Source: Aldrovandia affinis
Taxonomy: Eukaryota > Chordata > Actinopteri > Notacanthiformes > Halosauridae
NCBI GenBank assembly: GCA_029706075.1
Contig: JAINUG010000020.1
Location: forward strand, 2,929,625-2,993,624
Length of the DNA: 64,000 nucleotides
Direction: 5' to 3'
Part shown: positions 55,417-64,000 of the stretch, one piece after another
Layout of the letters: each line of letters opens with the position of its first letter
Position numbering within the stretch: the first letter of the stretch is position 1
Made by a program: the position numbers and the translations under genes
Notes under the pieces: generated by a model
The model's input: the letters and a program-made list of their open reading frames with translations, nothing else
Told to the model about the DNA's origin: nothing
Database searches by the model: none

Positions 55417-56245
55417 TAGATGTTTCTTGTATGGCACCTTGGTAACAAAAAAAAACCTTTTATAGCCCATCAATATATTCTGACCCAGCTGATATTAATT
55501 AGCACAGATTGGAGGTAGAGTTGCCTCCTAATTAGTTATGGTTTTCAGCTGGTTCCTTGCCTTTCCTTGCTGTGGTGTACTGTTTTTTTCTTAGTGTGTT
55601 CAATACTTTTTTTTCCTGTTTCATTCCACTTTATTACACATAACTTTATTTACATATGGACTTTAATGTTTAGATTTTTTGTCTGGATTTCTTGAGTTAA
55701 TACCAAAGTCTGGTGCAAATTTCACTTGAATAGGCTCATTGGAAATACATTTACTGGACAAAATGTTGATGTGTTCAATACTTATTTCCCCCATTGTATA
55801 TGTACCGGTGGCTAGAAAACGTAGGGCAACATATAGTTTGCAGCACAGTGATCACATGGCTGTATCTCTGATATAAAAAAAAATCGAATTTAGCAATTCT
55901 CGCGGATTGGTGAGGCCATTTTCCAGAGAGCTGATTGATGAGGGGCCGGCCTTCTTATAGGATTGGATCCGTTAGCCTGAACTTAACCTACTCCGGAGAA
56001 GTTTAGGTTTGCTGCATAAGTTACCATGGCGATGCAACCCGGTTAAAAGTGAGCCACAGTCGTGAGACTGAAAACGGAGGGTTAAGCCCAAAGTTAGCTC
56101 GCTAACCCACTAATCCTGCTTCGTGAGACAGGCCCCAGGTCACGTGCGTGTGTTGCAGCTCTCCTAGTTTAACCGTTAAACAACTCTATATAGTTATTCT
56201 TTTACATTTAAGGATATGAAGTCAACAATGTGGTTTAAAGAGATA

Positions 56246-57268
56246 CTTGCGGTCAAGCCGGAAAGTCTGCACACCCCTTTCACCCTCTCCACGTTTCATT
56301 GCGTTACAGACTTATTCTACAATAGATTAAGTTCATTTTTCGTCTCAAAATTCTACACAAAATAGCCCATAATGACAAAGTGAAAACAGGTTTTTAGACA
56401 TTTGTGCTAATTTATTAAAAATCGAAATGTAAAATATCATATGTACACAAGTGTGCACACCCTTTGATATGACACCCAAATGTGAGCTGAGGTGCATTTT
56501 GTTTCCACTGATACTGCTTGAGATGTTTCTACAACTTGATTCTAGTCCACCTGTGGTAAATTCAATTGATTGGACATGATTTGGAAAGGCACACACCTGT
56601 CTATATAAGGTCCCACACTTGACAGTGCATGTCAGAGTAAAAACCAAGCCATGAAGTCCTAGGAACTTCCATAGACCTCCGAGATAGAATTGTGTTGAGG
56701 CATAGATCTGGGGAAGGGTATAAAACATTGCTAAAGCATTGAAAACACCCAGGAGAACAGTGGGCTCCATCATTGTGAAATGGAAGAAGTTTAGAACCAC
56801 CACAACTCTTCTTAGAGCTGGCCGTCTGGCCAAACTCAGTAACCGGGCAAGAAGGGCCATGGTCAGGGAGGTGACCCAATGGGCACTTTAAGAGAGCTTC
56901 AGAGTTCCTCTGCAGCGATGGGAGAACCTGGTAGAAGGACAAACATCTCTGCAGCACTCCATCAATCAGACCTTTATGGTAGCACTTGGCATTCAGGCCA
57001 AAAAGTTCAATTTGTGTCTCATCAGACCGGAAAATCTTTTTCCTGATGCTCTTAGTCCTTTAAGTGCCATTTGGCAAACTCCAGGTGGGCTGTCATATGC
57101 CTTTCACTCTGGAGTAGCTTCCATCTAGCCACTACCAAAAAGGCCTGATTGATGGAGTGGTGCAGAGATGGTTGTCCTTCTGCCAGGTTCTCCCATCGCT
57201 GCAGAGGAACTCTGAAGCTCTTAGAGTGGCCAGGGTGAAAGGGGTGTGCAGACTTTCCGGCTTGACTG
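56246..57268. mobile_element. Fold-back Tc1 derivative
   Basis: TIRs GGTCAAGCCGGAAAGTCTGC at 56251 and complement at 57245-57268, TA at both outer edges. Left half: plus-strand transposase N-terminal remnant (PRTVGSIIVKWKKF-like at 56760-56790). Right half: minus-strand remnant of the same gene. 56890-56980 and 57122-57222 are inverted copies (AGAGTTCCTCTGCAGCGATG against its complement), so two oppositely oriented partial copies are joined. Confidence 0.85.
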
Positions 57269-57274
57269 TACTTC

Positions 57275-58145
57275 TTCACATCCCTGAAAGTGAGTGCAAT
57301 TGGTTCACGCCACTGATCTACTGATTCAGGTGAGACAGCCTTCTTAGAAGCCATGTGGGCCATCTCAACTCATTTCATATTCTGATGACCTCATGGTTGT
57401 GATTTTTCCTTTAATAGGTTATGACTTATTCCTCATTCAAATTAAAATTTTGCTCTAATGTACAGTATATGATCAAAATCTAAGCCTTTAGAATTATTTA
57501 GATGTCTGTTGTGTAGAATTGTTACTTGTTACTTCATAAAATAAATATTTGTGTATGTCAGATACCACAGAATACAAACTTGTTATGAACTGCAGTTATA
57601 GCAAATGGTTCTTCTCTTGAGCGAAATCTTTACAAGCATAATTAAATGTGTAAATAATGACCAATAACAGCTGTGGAGACAGAAAATTAAATACACCTTT
57701 ATAGTTAAATGGTCAGGTAGTGTCCATTTTGCCACTGTGTCATATTCTTATCAAATGGAAATGGAAATCTTAGCCATTCCTCTACCCACCTGGAAAGGGT
57801 ACTCTCTGTTGGTAGAGTGCAATTTTAATGGTCCGTGAGTAGCAAGGGAGTGAGCACACACCACAGCTGCCACATTCTATTAAAACTAGATTTAAAATAT
57901 CCTGTATGTGCAATGGACCATTGGACCCTATCACTAACTTTAATAAGGGTCTGCCTGTAACAGAGTATGAAGGGATAAAGTCAATCCAGAAGCACTGTGA
58001 ACATAAAAATATTTGAAAACGGCTGTAGTACTCACATAGGAAGCAAGATATTATTTACATAGAATGATCAAGGTACCACACTGACAATGGCTCATTTTAG
58101 TCATTCAAATCTAACAGTAAAATGGTGAAAACAAAAGGTGGAAGC
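57275..58145. other. Intergenic, no gene or clear element
   Basis: AT-rich sequence; nothing recognised. Confidence 0.5.
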
Positions 58146-58201
58146 TCATACAGTAGGCTCTGGTTTTATTCATACCCTTGATAAAGATGAACAAGAGAGG
58201 G

Positions 58202-58360
58202 CAGAGGTATTCAAATCCAGGCCTTGAGGTCCGCAGTGTCTGCAGGTATTTGCTTTACACCATCTAATTTCACTAATTAGCTTGCTTCCTGGACCAAGGA
58301 AGAAAACGAATTATTCAAAATCACTGCAGACCTCGAGGCCTGAATTTGAATATCCCCACC
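58202..58360. mobile_element. Palindromic MITE 1 in the Tc1
   Basis: Arms CAGAGGTATTCAAATCCAGG and complement of TGAATTTGAATATCCCCAC; the centre has TTTCACTAATTAGCT, shared with MITE 2. Clean target duplications were not resolved. Confidence 0.7.
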
Positions 58361-59066
58361 CTAGGGTATAAAAAGGAAGGAACACAGGTTTGAAATACTG
58401 TGGTCAGCCACCATGATTGTGAAAGGCAAAGAACTCCCTGAAAGCATCAGACAAAAGGTTATTGACCTCTACAGATCAGGAGATGGCTACAAAAAACTAG
58501 AAAGTTAAAAGATACCGCTTTCCACTGTTGTGTCAATTACTAGGAAGTTTAAGGCCACTGGAACAGTGGCTAACCTGCAAGGTAGTGGATGCAAGTCTAT
58601 CTTGCCCCCACGTGTACTGAGACGGATGGTTCGAGAGGCAAAAAGAAGTCCAAGATCTCCAAAACAACCTGACATCTTGGGGTTACAAGGTGTCTAAAGC
58701 TACCATTTGACAATGCCTACATGACAATGGCCTTATGGCAGTTGCAAGAAGGACGCCTCTTTTGAAGACAATTCACCGAAAAAGGCGTCTTGAATTCGTC
58801 AAACTACATCTGAACTACAATTGGAACCGTGTCTTGTGGCCGAATCAAGCTTTTTGGACATGCACATCAGCGTTATGTTTGGCATCCAAAGAATGCAAGT
58901 AATGTTGAAAAGCACCTCATGCCTACGGTGAAACAAGGTGGTGGATCTTTAATGTTTTGGGGTTGTTTTGCATCCACAGGGCCTGCAGTCCTTATTAAAA
59001 TAGATGGAACCATGAACTCCAGCATGTACCAAGACATTTTGTCCAAAAACCTTGTTCCCTCTACCA

Positions 59067-59268
59067 CACAGGTGTCAAACTCATTCCATCGAGGGCCGAG
59101 TGTATGCAGGTTTTTGTTGCAACCAATGCACTACACCAGGTGATTTCACTAATTAGCTCACTTCTTCAACTAAGGAGGAACCTAATTGAAATCACCTGGT
59201 GTAATGCATTGGTTACAACAGAAACCTGCACACACTCGGCCCTCGATGGAATGAGTTTGACACCCCTG
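59067..59268. mobile_element. Palindromic hAT-type MITE 2 in the Tc1 transposase
   Basis: Arms CACAGGTGTCAAACTCATTC and complement (right end GAATGAGTTTGACACCCCTG). An exact 8-bp target duplication CTCTACCA flanks it (59059-59066, 59269-59276). The arms run inward through CGAGGGCCGAGTGT so most of the 202 bp is one long inverted repeat. It splits the Tc1 transposase between LVPSTT and the WTFQQD motif. Confidence 0.93.
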
Positions 59269-59406
59269 CTCTACCAGGAAGCTACACCTTGGTCGCAGAT
59301 GGACCTTCCAACAAGACATTTTGATTTTGATAGTGCAGTACATATTTATGGCAATGTTAAGAATGCAACTGGACATCACTTTAGTTAGAACTCAGCACAG
59401 CACTAG

Positions 59407-59424
59407 TACCCCCCCCCCCCCCCA
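59407..59424. repeat. Poly-C tract
   Basis: 17 consecutive C just beyond the truncated Tc1. Confidence 0.9.
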
Positions 59425-59554
59425 CAAGGTATGAAACCAGCAACAATCTCAGAACAACTATCTTTAAGGTAAGGACAAACATATATTACCCTATCATATC
59501 TCAATGAAGTCAATTCATTTCACACTGAGAAATTGGAACATACAAACAGATGGC

Positions 59555-59797
59555 TATTCTTTTTGAACATGACAGCTTTATTGTTGCATTGAATCATAAC
59601 AAAAAGCACCCCCTTTATTTGACTTAATTCCCAGTTCTGCTGCTGATCTGTAGTATGTACAGACTTGTAGAAATTGTAAAGATTAAGGGGAAAAAAGACA
59701 TGACTAACAGCTGGTTCCTTGGTTCCTTTGCGGACAGCAAAACAACAGTATTCCGCAAGAGTGCCAGGAGATTTATGGCCCAAAACGCTGCTCTGCT
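59555..59797 (-). terminator. psma5: psma5 3' UTR with polyadenylation signal
   Basis: Downstream of the stop codon, AATAAA lies on the minus strand at 59577-59582, about 215 bp after the stop, followed by a T/GT-containing stretch. This is the only canonical signal close to the stop, so the 3' UTR is inferred to end near 59555-59565. Confidence 0.7.
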
Positions 59798-59875
59798 TCA
59801 GATGTCCTTGATGACGTCTTCTAGCTCTTCCTTTGTGTACATGTGAAATGTCTTCCCAGGTTCTATTGTGGCAAG
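59798..59875 (-). CDS. psma5: psma5 terminal coding exon
   Basis: 78 bp including stop. Acceptor ACCTCCAG, then CTT GCC ACA ATA GAA. It ends with the conserved [10 protein letters not shown] and TGA. Confidence 0.95.
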   Translation of the reverse strand, partial: LATIEPGKTFHMYTKEELEDVIKDI

Positions 59876-60415
59876 CTGGAGGTAAGAGGAGAGAACATTT
59901 TAGTTATTCCAACTGAAGTGATGCCCTTCCAACATTAAGGCAGCAGTTTAAGGTCACACATTTCTTAACCAATTCTATCCAGGCTGGGGCTGTGCATATA
60001 CTAGATGGCTCTGGAGTTTGACTGGTTTTGGCATCATGTTCATTCCACAAATTGCCTGAGAAGTCATTTTTTCATATCTAAAATGCCAATTCGGGACAGC
60101 ATTTAATCTTAGTTATTTTGCAGCACTGCTGTGATTGTATCACCCTATCATGGATGGAACTGCACCGCAGAGGCAGAAATTCGATGTGGCATTCACTTTA
60201 ACAAATCAAATCGCTATCAGCAGCAGTTTTGCCCCAAAGTCACAGTTAACCCGACTCTGATGGAACTCCAACACTTCAGATTATATTGGCTTTTTAAGAC
60301 ATTCTGGGGTTAACGGACTGCCAATCACCTCAATATTAGTCGCGTTCAGCTTCTCCTCCATAACCTGCTTCAGGATGGTGAGGGAGGACTTGATGGCATC
60401 TTTTAATGTCATGGA
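59798..60415 (-). CDS. psma5: psma5, proteasome 20S subunit alpha 5 (last two coding exons)
   Basis: Alpha-5 is one of seven non-catalytic subunits forming the outer rings of the 20S proteasome. Two exons join in phase 0: 60329-60415 (29 codons) reads [20 protein letters not shown] and EKLNATNIE; 59798-59875 reads [20 protein letters not shown] and VIKDI, then stop TGA (59798-59800). This equals the C-terminus of vertebrate PSMA5 ([45 protein letters not shown]). The acceptor and donor sites are consensus. The upstream three quarters of the protein is not in the window: an L2-type LINE fills 60.5-63.3 kb, so the preceding exon lies beyond 64000. The gene reads toward sort1, as in other vertebrates. 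Confidence 0.96.
59883..60328. other. Last intron of psma5
   Basis: Bounded by GTGATT donor below 60329 and CTCCAG acceptor above 59875 (minus strand). No element inside. Confidence 0.85.
60329..60415 (-). CDS. psma5: psma5 penultimate coding exon
   Basis: 87 bp, phase 0 on both sides. Acceptor TTTTCCAG followed by TCC ATG ACA; donor GTGATT after ATT GAG. It encodes the C-terminal helix region [19 protein letters not shown]. Confidence 0.95.
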
Positions 60416-60494
60416 CTGGAAAAGGGGAATCAGGAGGAGAAATTAGGTCACAAATTCAATCTGTGATAAACATGCTCTTATATGCTCTGATGAT

Positions 60495-63290
60495 TCCAAG
60501 ATGGCAGCACGTCTCTACCTGTCTATACGTCTGAGGGATTGTTCTAGTGTGATTGAGTGATACCCGTGGTCTCTGATAACTTACCGGTCAATTAGCGAGT
60601 TGATCGATTTAATAGTGGATCCTAAATGTGAAGCGTGGTTTATATTCTCGCCGTTTCTGGATTACCTGGATTGCTCCTCGGTCTGATCCGTGGAGCCTGT
60701 TCATCTTGCGGAGCTACTGTGGTGTTGACTCGCCATTTGATATTGATGGGCCCATACTTCGCATGATAAAGGGAAGTGCTTTTCATTCATTCTCAGAAGT
60801 TACTGGGGTTTTCTTACTGTTCTTTTAAAGACCCGCGCTGGTCTTGATTTTTAATGAGTTCATTCGCAGCATTGCTTCACTGTTCAAAGTCTGTTTGGTG
60901 GGCTACCTGTTCCTAGCGGAGCCGGGATGCTGATTCGCCGCTGATTTTGATGGGCCCTAAATTTCGCTTTATTAAGGGAAGTGCAAATTCCTGGCTCAAA
61001 TAGCCTCCTGTTTTCTTAACGCTTTAGATCCTGGCTGGCCCTGATTTTTTATTTCATTTATCCACAGCGTCGCTCTGCTGGGCTTGATTTCCTGTTTATG
61101 TGTGAAGTCACGAAACGGATTCCCCTGGATTTCCCTGAGACGCAGGATTGAAACATGTGACGTCATGCAAGGGATTCCCCCGGAATTCTTTCTGATACGT
61201 GAGGACTGAAATGTAGGCTACAATGTCGCTGCTCCTGGCTGTTCTGTCCTTATTAACTTTGTGCGGCATTGGTGGAAGCCTCCACGGGACCGATAACTCC
61301 TGTGTAGTAGGCGTAGGCCTACTCACAAATCCGGTTGCATTGCACCGTGGAACGTGCGCATCTGGCTGTCCGCACAATGTAAAATCATTACCCCTGACTC
61401 TGTTCTTCTCTCCTGACTCTATGGACTTGGCCCATCTGATGTGTGTCATGGTTCTACAAGACAATTTTATCACTTCAGTGGACTGTCTTTGTGACTTTGC
61501 GTTAGAAACTAATACTAAGAAAGAATCCCCCATTAATCTACATAAGCAGAGGTGTTTCATTGTTTTGCTGCTGCTGATCTCAGGGAATGTGCAGCCCAAC
61601 CCAGGCCCTGCTCCTGCTATTAGTTTCAACACTCCTGCCGAGTTTAAATCAAGGTCTGGTCTTGGTTTTATCCACTTGAATGTGCGCAGTTTGATCGCGA
61701 AAATTGATATGATCTGTATTTGGGCACATTCAACCGATGCAGATGTCATTGTTTTATCTGAAACTTGGCTAAGCAAATCAAATATGAATAAGGATGTTAG
61801 CATTGATGGCTATAATATATATAGGACTGACCGACCTAAAAGGTGTGGGGGTGTGGCAATCTATGTCAAAAGTAAGTTCCTCGTGAATGTGCTTCTCTAC
61901 GTCAGTGAGCAAGCAATTCGAATTTCTAGCTCTTGAGGTCTCTAAAACTCTCCACATTACTGTCGTTGGTTGCTATAGGCCACCTTTAGCTGTTAATGGT
62001 GCTTTACCTGCTATAATGCAGCTTATAACGGGACTGAATTTTAATGAAATTGTTATTATTGGTGATCTAAATTGGAACTGGCTACAACCAGTATCTGATG
62101 ATCTTAAAGCTTATTGTGACTCGCTAAATCTTTTTCAGATTGTTGATGGCCCCACTAGACCAAATCCGAAATGTCCTGAAAAATCATCTCCAATTGATCT
62201 AATACTAACCAACGTTCCTCATAAATACACAGCTGCTTCAGTATTTGCAAATGACATCAGTGACCACTGTGTCGTTGCCACAGTCAGAAACACAAAAGTT
62301 CCTAAGACTAAGCCACGTATTATTATAAAGCGTAACATGAAAAACTTTATTGAACAAGGGTTTTTTCACGATTTGTTTTATTTTGATTGGGAGAGAATTA
62401 ACCTCATTGCTGATGTTGAAAATGCCTGGAAATTATTTTACGATGGTTTTACTGAAATTGTAAATAAGCATGCTCCCCTCAGAAAACAGAGTAAAAGGAC
62501 GAAACAATGCATGGTTTACAGCAGAGTTATCCAGCTCACTTTATGAGCGAAATATGGCATGGGCAAAGGCCAGGAGAACAGGTCTTGACTCAAGACTGGC
62601 TGCACTTCAGGCGTCTGCGTAATGCATTTACAGTTGCCATTAGAAAAGCCAAAGCTGATCACTTCCTCACCGAAACATCAATCAATCTAAGCAATCCATT
62701 GAAATTCTGGAAGACTATTAAATCCCTAGATGGAAATAAAAACAGCACAGAGCTTCCCCCATGCATTGCTAGGGACTCGCATAAAATCTCTGATATTTCT
62801 CTGAAATCTCGGGTTGGATGGTCTGCCCTGTCCACCCGTAGACTCAACCACTGGCATATCCTTATTTATAAGGCTATCCTTGGACTACTGCCAACGTACC
62901 TACGGATGTACATCCGCCAAAAAAGTATGGGCAGTTATGGTCTCTGGGAAAAAGGGCATTCAGCTATGCAGCTCCTTCCGCCTGGAATCAGCTACAAAAC
63001 CACCTGAACCTGCAAGAGCTGGTCTCACTGGTTGCTTTTAAAACACTTCTAAGTGATATGGAGTCCAGCACATCTGGCTGCAGATGTTTTGAATGATTAC
63101 GAATGGTTCTGTGATTTGCCCTGGTTTTTTGTTTTAATTGTCATATGTTTGTTTTGTAATTTACTTTTGTCTGTAAACTTGTACTTGCAATTGTGCTGCT
63201 GCCTATCTTGGCCAGGACGCTCTTGTAAAAGAGATTTTTAATCTCAATGAGACTATTCTGGTTAAATAAAATAAAATAAAACAAAACATT
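60495..63290 (+). mobile_element. L2-type LINE with complete ends but deleted RT core
   Basis: 5' region from CCAAGATGGCAGCACG. ORF: ISGNVQPNPGPAPAISFNTP, endonuclease LGFIHLNVRSLIAKIDMICI, VIVLSETWLSKSN, RTDRPKRCGGVAIYVKS, VVGCYRPPLAVNGA, IIGDLNWNWL, DISDHCVVATVR. Then KFWKTIKSLDGNKNSTELPP passes straight to LKSRVGWSALSTRRLNHWHI, skipping the whole catalytic RT. 3' end TCTTGGCCAGGACGCTCTTG, ATCTCAATGAGACTATTCTG and a TAAAATAAAATAAA tail. Lies in a psma5 intron, antisense to the gene. Confidence 0.87.
61223..62546 (+). pseudogene. L2-type LINE ORF: N-terminal region and endonuclease
   Basis: Two overlapping frames (61223-61936 and 61887-62546) with one frame change near 61900. Active-site elements of an APE endonuclease: E in LSETWLS, D in GDLN, DH in SDHC. 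Confidence 0.83.
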
Positions 63291-63294
63291 AAAC

Positions 63295-63925
63295 TTCCTG
63301 CTGGCTCTGACTAGAGATAGAGGCAGAGAGACAGAGATAGAGAGAGCTAGATTGTGCGTGTCCCAACCACAAAGCGACACAACCGTGGAAGTATATTGTA
63401 ATGTGTACCCCCCCAACCCAATCCAATCCAAAGGTCACATCCATAGGCAGGCAGGCTTGCTGAGGGCCAGTTCCATCACTGACTGGATAACATTCTTCCC
63501 CTGGAATAACCTGACCTCGGCAGAGGGGTGCGGCTATACCACGGCGATGATCAAAAACACAGATGTAGCAAACCGGGAAGCTGACCAAAGCCTACAAATA
63601 TCAGTGATCATACATTTCTATTTAACTGGCGCCATTGAAGAGGTTTTGCCCTGTTCTGAATAACCGCAAAGCCAGGACTGGCACGTCAACCCTCCAGCTT
63701 CCACCTCTGCCCCCTGCCCAACAGGGGACAGGCACCCCTACGCAGGCCCTGTGTTCCCATGCTGCCATAATCATTCGAACCTGCAGCACCCAAAAAAGGC
63801 AACGTTGGCAAAAGAATGCAAAGAGAATGGAGAGATGTATGTAAAATAGTCTAGTCACAGAGAAACTGTTGTTTTTATGTTGTTGCATTATTGGTTAGGG
63901 TCACTGTGACGAAGATTGAATAAAT
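63295..63925. other. psma5 intron, purine-rich patch and unassigned sequence
   Basis: 63300-63350 is GA-rich low complexity. The frame 63289-63588 (minus) does not resemble any PSMA5 segment. No exon seen. Confidence 0.5.
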
Positions 63926-63934
63926 AAGAGACCA

Positions 63935-64000
63935 GCCGGGGGCCTCCCGCGTGGTCCAGTGGTTACAACGTCCGACGCTGGCCACGGAGACCGGGGTTCA
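63935..64000 (+). mobile_element. tRNA-like SINE head cut by the window edge
   Basis: CGTGGTCCAGTGGTTACAAC has an A-box (TGGTCCAGTGG) and GGGGTTCA starts a B-box at the right edge. A real tRNA gene cannot be excluded from the visible part, but the stem pairs seen are poor. Confidence 0.45.

Larger units (their letters stand above)
54012..55796 (-). mobile_element. Near full-length Tc1-like transposon
   Basis: Ends CAATGAGGGAAATAAGTATT (left) and the complement of CAATGGGGGAAATAAGTATT (right), TA on each side (54010-54011, 55797-55798). The 1785 bp include a 189-bp LINE insertion, leaving about 1.6 kb, the usual Tc1 size. Transposase on the minus strand. Confidence 0.93.
49462..56138. mobile_element. 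Harbinger-like terminal segments enclosing 6.7 kb of nested elements
   Basis: CCTGGGGCCTGTCTCA at 49461-49476 and its exact complement at 56123-56138. Subterminal inverted blocks also match: GAGCGAGCTAACTTTGAGCT near 49690 against the complement of AGCCCAAAGTTAGCTCGCTA near 56085. Known of PIF/Harbinger elements: similar GGGCCTGT...CA ends in fish. No Harbinger transposase was found, and no clean 3-bp duplication could be set. Confidence 0.6.
58151..59325 (+). mobile_element. Tc1-like transposon with two nested MITEs, right end lost
   Basis: The left TIR CAGTAGGCTCTGGTTTTATT follows TA (58149-58150) and matches the family at 1188. Transposase on the plus strand: MIVKGKELPESIRQKVIDLY at 58414, STVVSITRKFKATGTVAN, VREAKRSPRSPKQ, IKLFGHAHQRYVWHPKNAS, GGGSLMFWGCFASTGP, and after a MITE WTFQQDI. 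It has multiple stops. No right TIR was found after 59325. Confidence 0.78.

Noticed and set aside
56345..56860. 171-residue minus frame
   Set aside because: Antisense to the plus-strand transposase remnant of the fold-back Tc1.
61108..61803. 231-residue minus frame, possible psma5 exon
   Set aside because: Antisense to the LINE ORF1/endonuclease; no PSMA5 similarity and no fitting splice sites.
63289..63588. 99-residue minus frame near the right edge, candidate psma5 upstream exon
   Set aside because: Compared with the known PSMA5 sequence order (EVYHK, AIGSASEGAQ, LFGGVDEKGP segments) and none appears.

Overview
The window is a piece of ray-finned fish (almost certainly teleost) chromosome. 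The evidence is GT-AG split genes with vertebrate orthologues, together with fish-typical repeats: a Rex1-like LINE, L2-type LINEs, V-SINE-like and other tRNA-derived SINEs, and many Tc1, hAT and pogo DNA transposons. No bacterial genes, CRISPR arrays or operons are present. The species cannot be named from the sequence.

Two protein-coding genes are supported, both on the minus strand. The first is sort1 (sortilin), the Vps10-domain sorting receptor. Twelve coding exons can be read with exact splice sites and continuous reading phase from the start codon at 38923 down to 337. They give 1435 coding bases (about 478 residues): signal peptide, propeptide with a K-V-K-R cleavage site, and the first part of the Vps10 beta-propeller. 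The rest of the propeller, the membrane segment and the tail lie beyond the left edge. Intron 1 is about 25.6 kb (13065-38650); intron 7 is 98 bp. The second gene is psma5 (proteasome subunit alpha 5), seen as its last two coding exons (60329-60415 and 59798-59875) plus 3' UTR. Its upstream exons lie beyond the right edge. SORT1 next to PSMA5 in the same orientation is the known vertebrate gene order, so the locus is syntenic.

Layout. 1-13 kb: sort1 exons 12-2, with a Tc1 remnant in intron 10, a DD36E-type Tc1/mariner fossil in intron 9 and a hAT MITE in intron 6. 13-38.6 kb: intron 1, rich in nested transposons (a Tc1 carrying a SINE and an L2 LINE; a hAT carrying a Tc1; a LINE carrying a Tc1; a pogo/Tigger-like element; V-SINE; SINEs; a long ACTC microsatellite). 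38.6-39.7 kb: sort1 exon 1 and presumed promoter. 39.7-46.5 kb: a block of three LINEs, two of them meeting tail to tail. 49.4-56.1 kb: multi-layer nesting of Harbinger-like arms, a hAT with a BED-finger relic, a Rex1-like LINE, SINEs, and a Tc1 that itself carries a LINE fragment. 56.2-59.3 kb: a fold-back Tc1 derivative and a Tc1 with two related palindromic MITEs inside it. 59.5-60.4 kb: psma5 3' exons. 60.5-63.3 kb: an L2-type LINE with a deleted reverse-transcriptase core, in a psma5 intron.

I found no convincing new molecular system. The strongest points are the fully phased sort1 and psma5 models and a set of nested insertions dated relative to one another by exact target-site duplications (TSDs). 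Clade names for the LINEs and SINEs come from recalled protein motifs and tail sequences, not from a database search.
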